A stretch of DNA of 6,182 nt, taken from NCBI GenBank assembly GCA_013696535.1, contig JACCYI010000362.1, positions 1-6,182 of the forward strand, read 5' to 3'. This DNA comes from Solirubrobacterales bacterium (GTDB lineage Bacteria > Actinomycetota > Thermoleophilia > Solirubrobacterales > Solirubrobacteraceae). Shown here one piece after another: positions 5,719-6,182 of this stretch. Position 1 is the first letter of the stretch; the number at the start of each line of letters is the position of its first letter. The notes beneath the pieces are model-generated. The model was not told where the DNA came from, did not search any database, and saw nothing but the letters and a program-made list of their open reading frames with translations. Both the position numbers and the translations under genes were made by a program.

Positions 5719-5916
5719 GTCGGCTATGGCGCCCTACAAGGTCTGGTTATGTAAAGGTGGATGAACGGGAGCGGCCGTTTGGGGCGCGTTGACCTCCCGG
5801 ATCGGCAAGCAGTGTCTCGACGACGTAAATTGCGAGGATGCCGGACTTAGAGTCTCAGCGGCTCAGCTTTCTCCCGGGCTGTAGCACGCCGGTTCCCGCG
5901 CGCCGGGCCGCGTGAG

Positions 5917-6182
5917 ATGAATCGTCGCGTCTTTCGGTGGGTCAAAGCTCGCGAGGCCGATCCGCCGACCGAACGCTCTGCGGTGCCGAAGGCCGCCGGC
6001 GTGCGTGTTAACCAGGCGGTCGTATTGTTGGCTGGCGCGGTGTTCCTCGTCGCCGTCGTGGCGCCCGACGATCGCCGGTTCTATTGGACTCCGTTGACGA
6101 TCGGGCTGACGTACCTCGGCGCCGCCATCGTCGGTGGCCGGCGTGGTGGCCACTGGGCCACTGCCTGCGCGCTCACCGGATG
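5917..6182 (+). CDS. Hypothetical membrane protein (C-terminus beyond the right edge)
   Basis: The frame is open from the ATG at 5917 to the window end, giving 88 residues. The first 30 are basic and soluble (MNRRVFRWVKAREADPPTER). Hydrophobic segments follow at about 34-50 (AVVLLAGAVFLVAVVAP) and 59-73 (PLTIGLTYLGAAIVGG), with a short charged turn DDRR between them and GRRGGHW before a likely third segment. This suggests an inner-membrane protein with two or more helices. The in-frame stop TAG at 5848-5850 and the lack of any ATG, GTG or TTG between it and 5917 fix the earliest ordinary start. There is no good ribosome binding site, so initiation may be weak or leaderless. GTG codons downstream in the first 30 codons are alternatives. 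I do not recognise the family. Confidence 0.72.
   Translation, partial: MNRRVFRWVKAREADPPTERSAVPKAAGVRVNQAVVLLAGAVFLVAVVAPDDRRFYWTPLTIGLTYLGAAIVGGRRGGHWATACALTG

Larger units (their letters stand above)
5388..5916. other. 529-bp stretch without a convincing gene
   Basis: Open frames exist on both strands (for example 5501-5764 plus, and a minus frame 5161-5700 that runs antisense into the WS/DGAT gene). Their products are rich in Arg, Pro, Ser and Cys, show no recognisable domain and lack good ribosome binding sites. No tRNA, rRNA or riboswitch pattern was recognised. What I do see are the GTGACA-type repeats at 5566-5690, a hairpin at 5700-5718 and a possible decayed gene end at 5448-5495. 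It could be a mix of 3' and 5' untranslated sequence, a regulatory region for the gene at 5917, and debris from a lost gene or small mobile element. Confidence 0.6.

Noticed and set aside
5501..5764. 87-codon plus-strand open frame in the gap
   Set aside because: There is no ribosome binding site before its GTG start, no domain, and a composition like random high-GC sequence. It also spans the repeats and hairpin.
5388..5916. tRNA, riboswitch or CRISPR in the gap
   Set aside because: No cloverleaf with a GGTTCGA-like arm, no regularly spaced repeats of CRISPR size and no known riboswitch core were seen.
5863..6153. 96-codon minus-strand open frame
   Set aside because: It lies antisense to the membrane protein at 5917, which has clear hydrophobic helices; the minus product is polar and Arg/Asp-rich with no domain.
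1..6182. A novel multi-gene defence or biosynthetic system
   Set aside because: All five larger genes belong to known families, without the nuclease, ATPase, toxin or carrier modules expected of such systems, and the gene order does not suggest one pathway beyond acyl-CoA metabolism.

Overview
This is a high-GC bacterial chromosome fragment. Codons end mostly in G or C, so long antisense open frames are common. A wax ester synthase/DGAT, a DUF2231-Rieske fusion and a FadE-type acyl-CoA dehydrogenase together suggest a soil or aquatic actinobacterium, perhaps Thermoleophilia or Acidimicrobiia. That placement is inference; there is no rRNA or other phylogenetic marker here.

Layout. Bases 1-3002 hold three genes in one minus-strand, operon-like run, transcribed right to left: an acyl-CoA dehydrogenase (3002-1701), a secreted or anchored M28 metallopeptidase that resembles glutaminyl cyclase (791-1633, real N-terminus probably further upstream), and a DUF2231 membrane protein fused to a bc1-type Rieske [2Fe-2S] domain (778 to beyond the left edge). 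A 43-bp gap separates this run from a divergent plus-strand TauE/SafE transporter (3046-3792). After 98 bp comes a plus-strand WS/DGAT acyltransferase (3891-5387). A 529-bp stretch without a convincing gene follows (5388-5916). It contains a perfect GTGACA-N3-TGTCAC palindrome, further GTGACA half-sites, an approximate long-range inverted repeat, a strong hairpin and a possible decayed 3' gene end. A plus-strand membrane protein (from 5917) runs off the right edge.

How the genes relate. The dehydrogenase (fatty acyl-CoA oxidation) and WS/DGAT (acyl-CoA storage as wax ester or triacylglycerol) act on the same acyl-CoA pool but lie on opposite strands, so a shared pathway is plausible and not shown. 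The other genes give no coherent pathway. I do not see a new multi-gene system. The points most worth checking are the missing ordinary start codon of the M28 gene, the bc1-like Rieske boxes on a DUF2231 membrane module, and the repeat-rich gap at 5388-5916.
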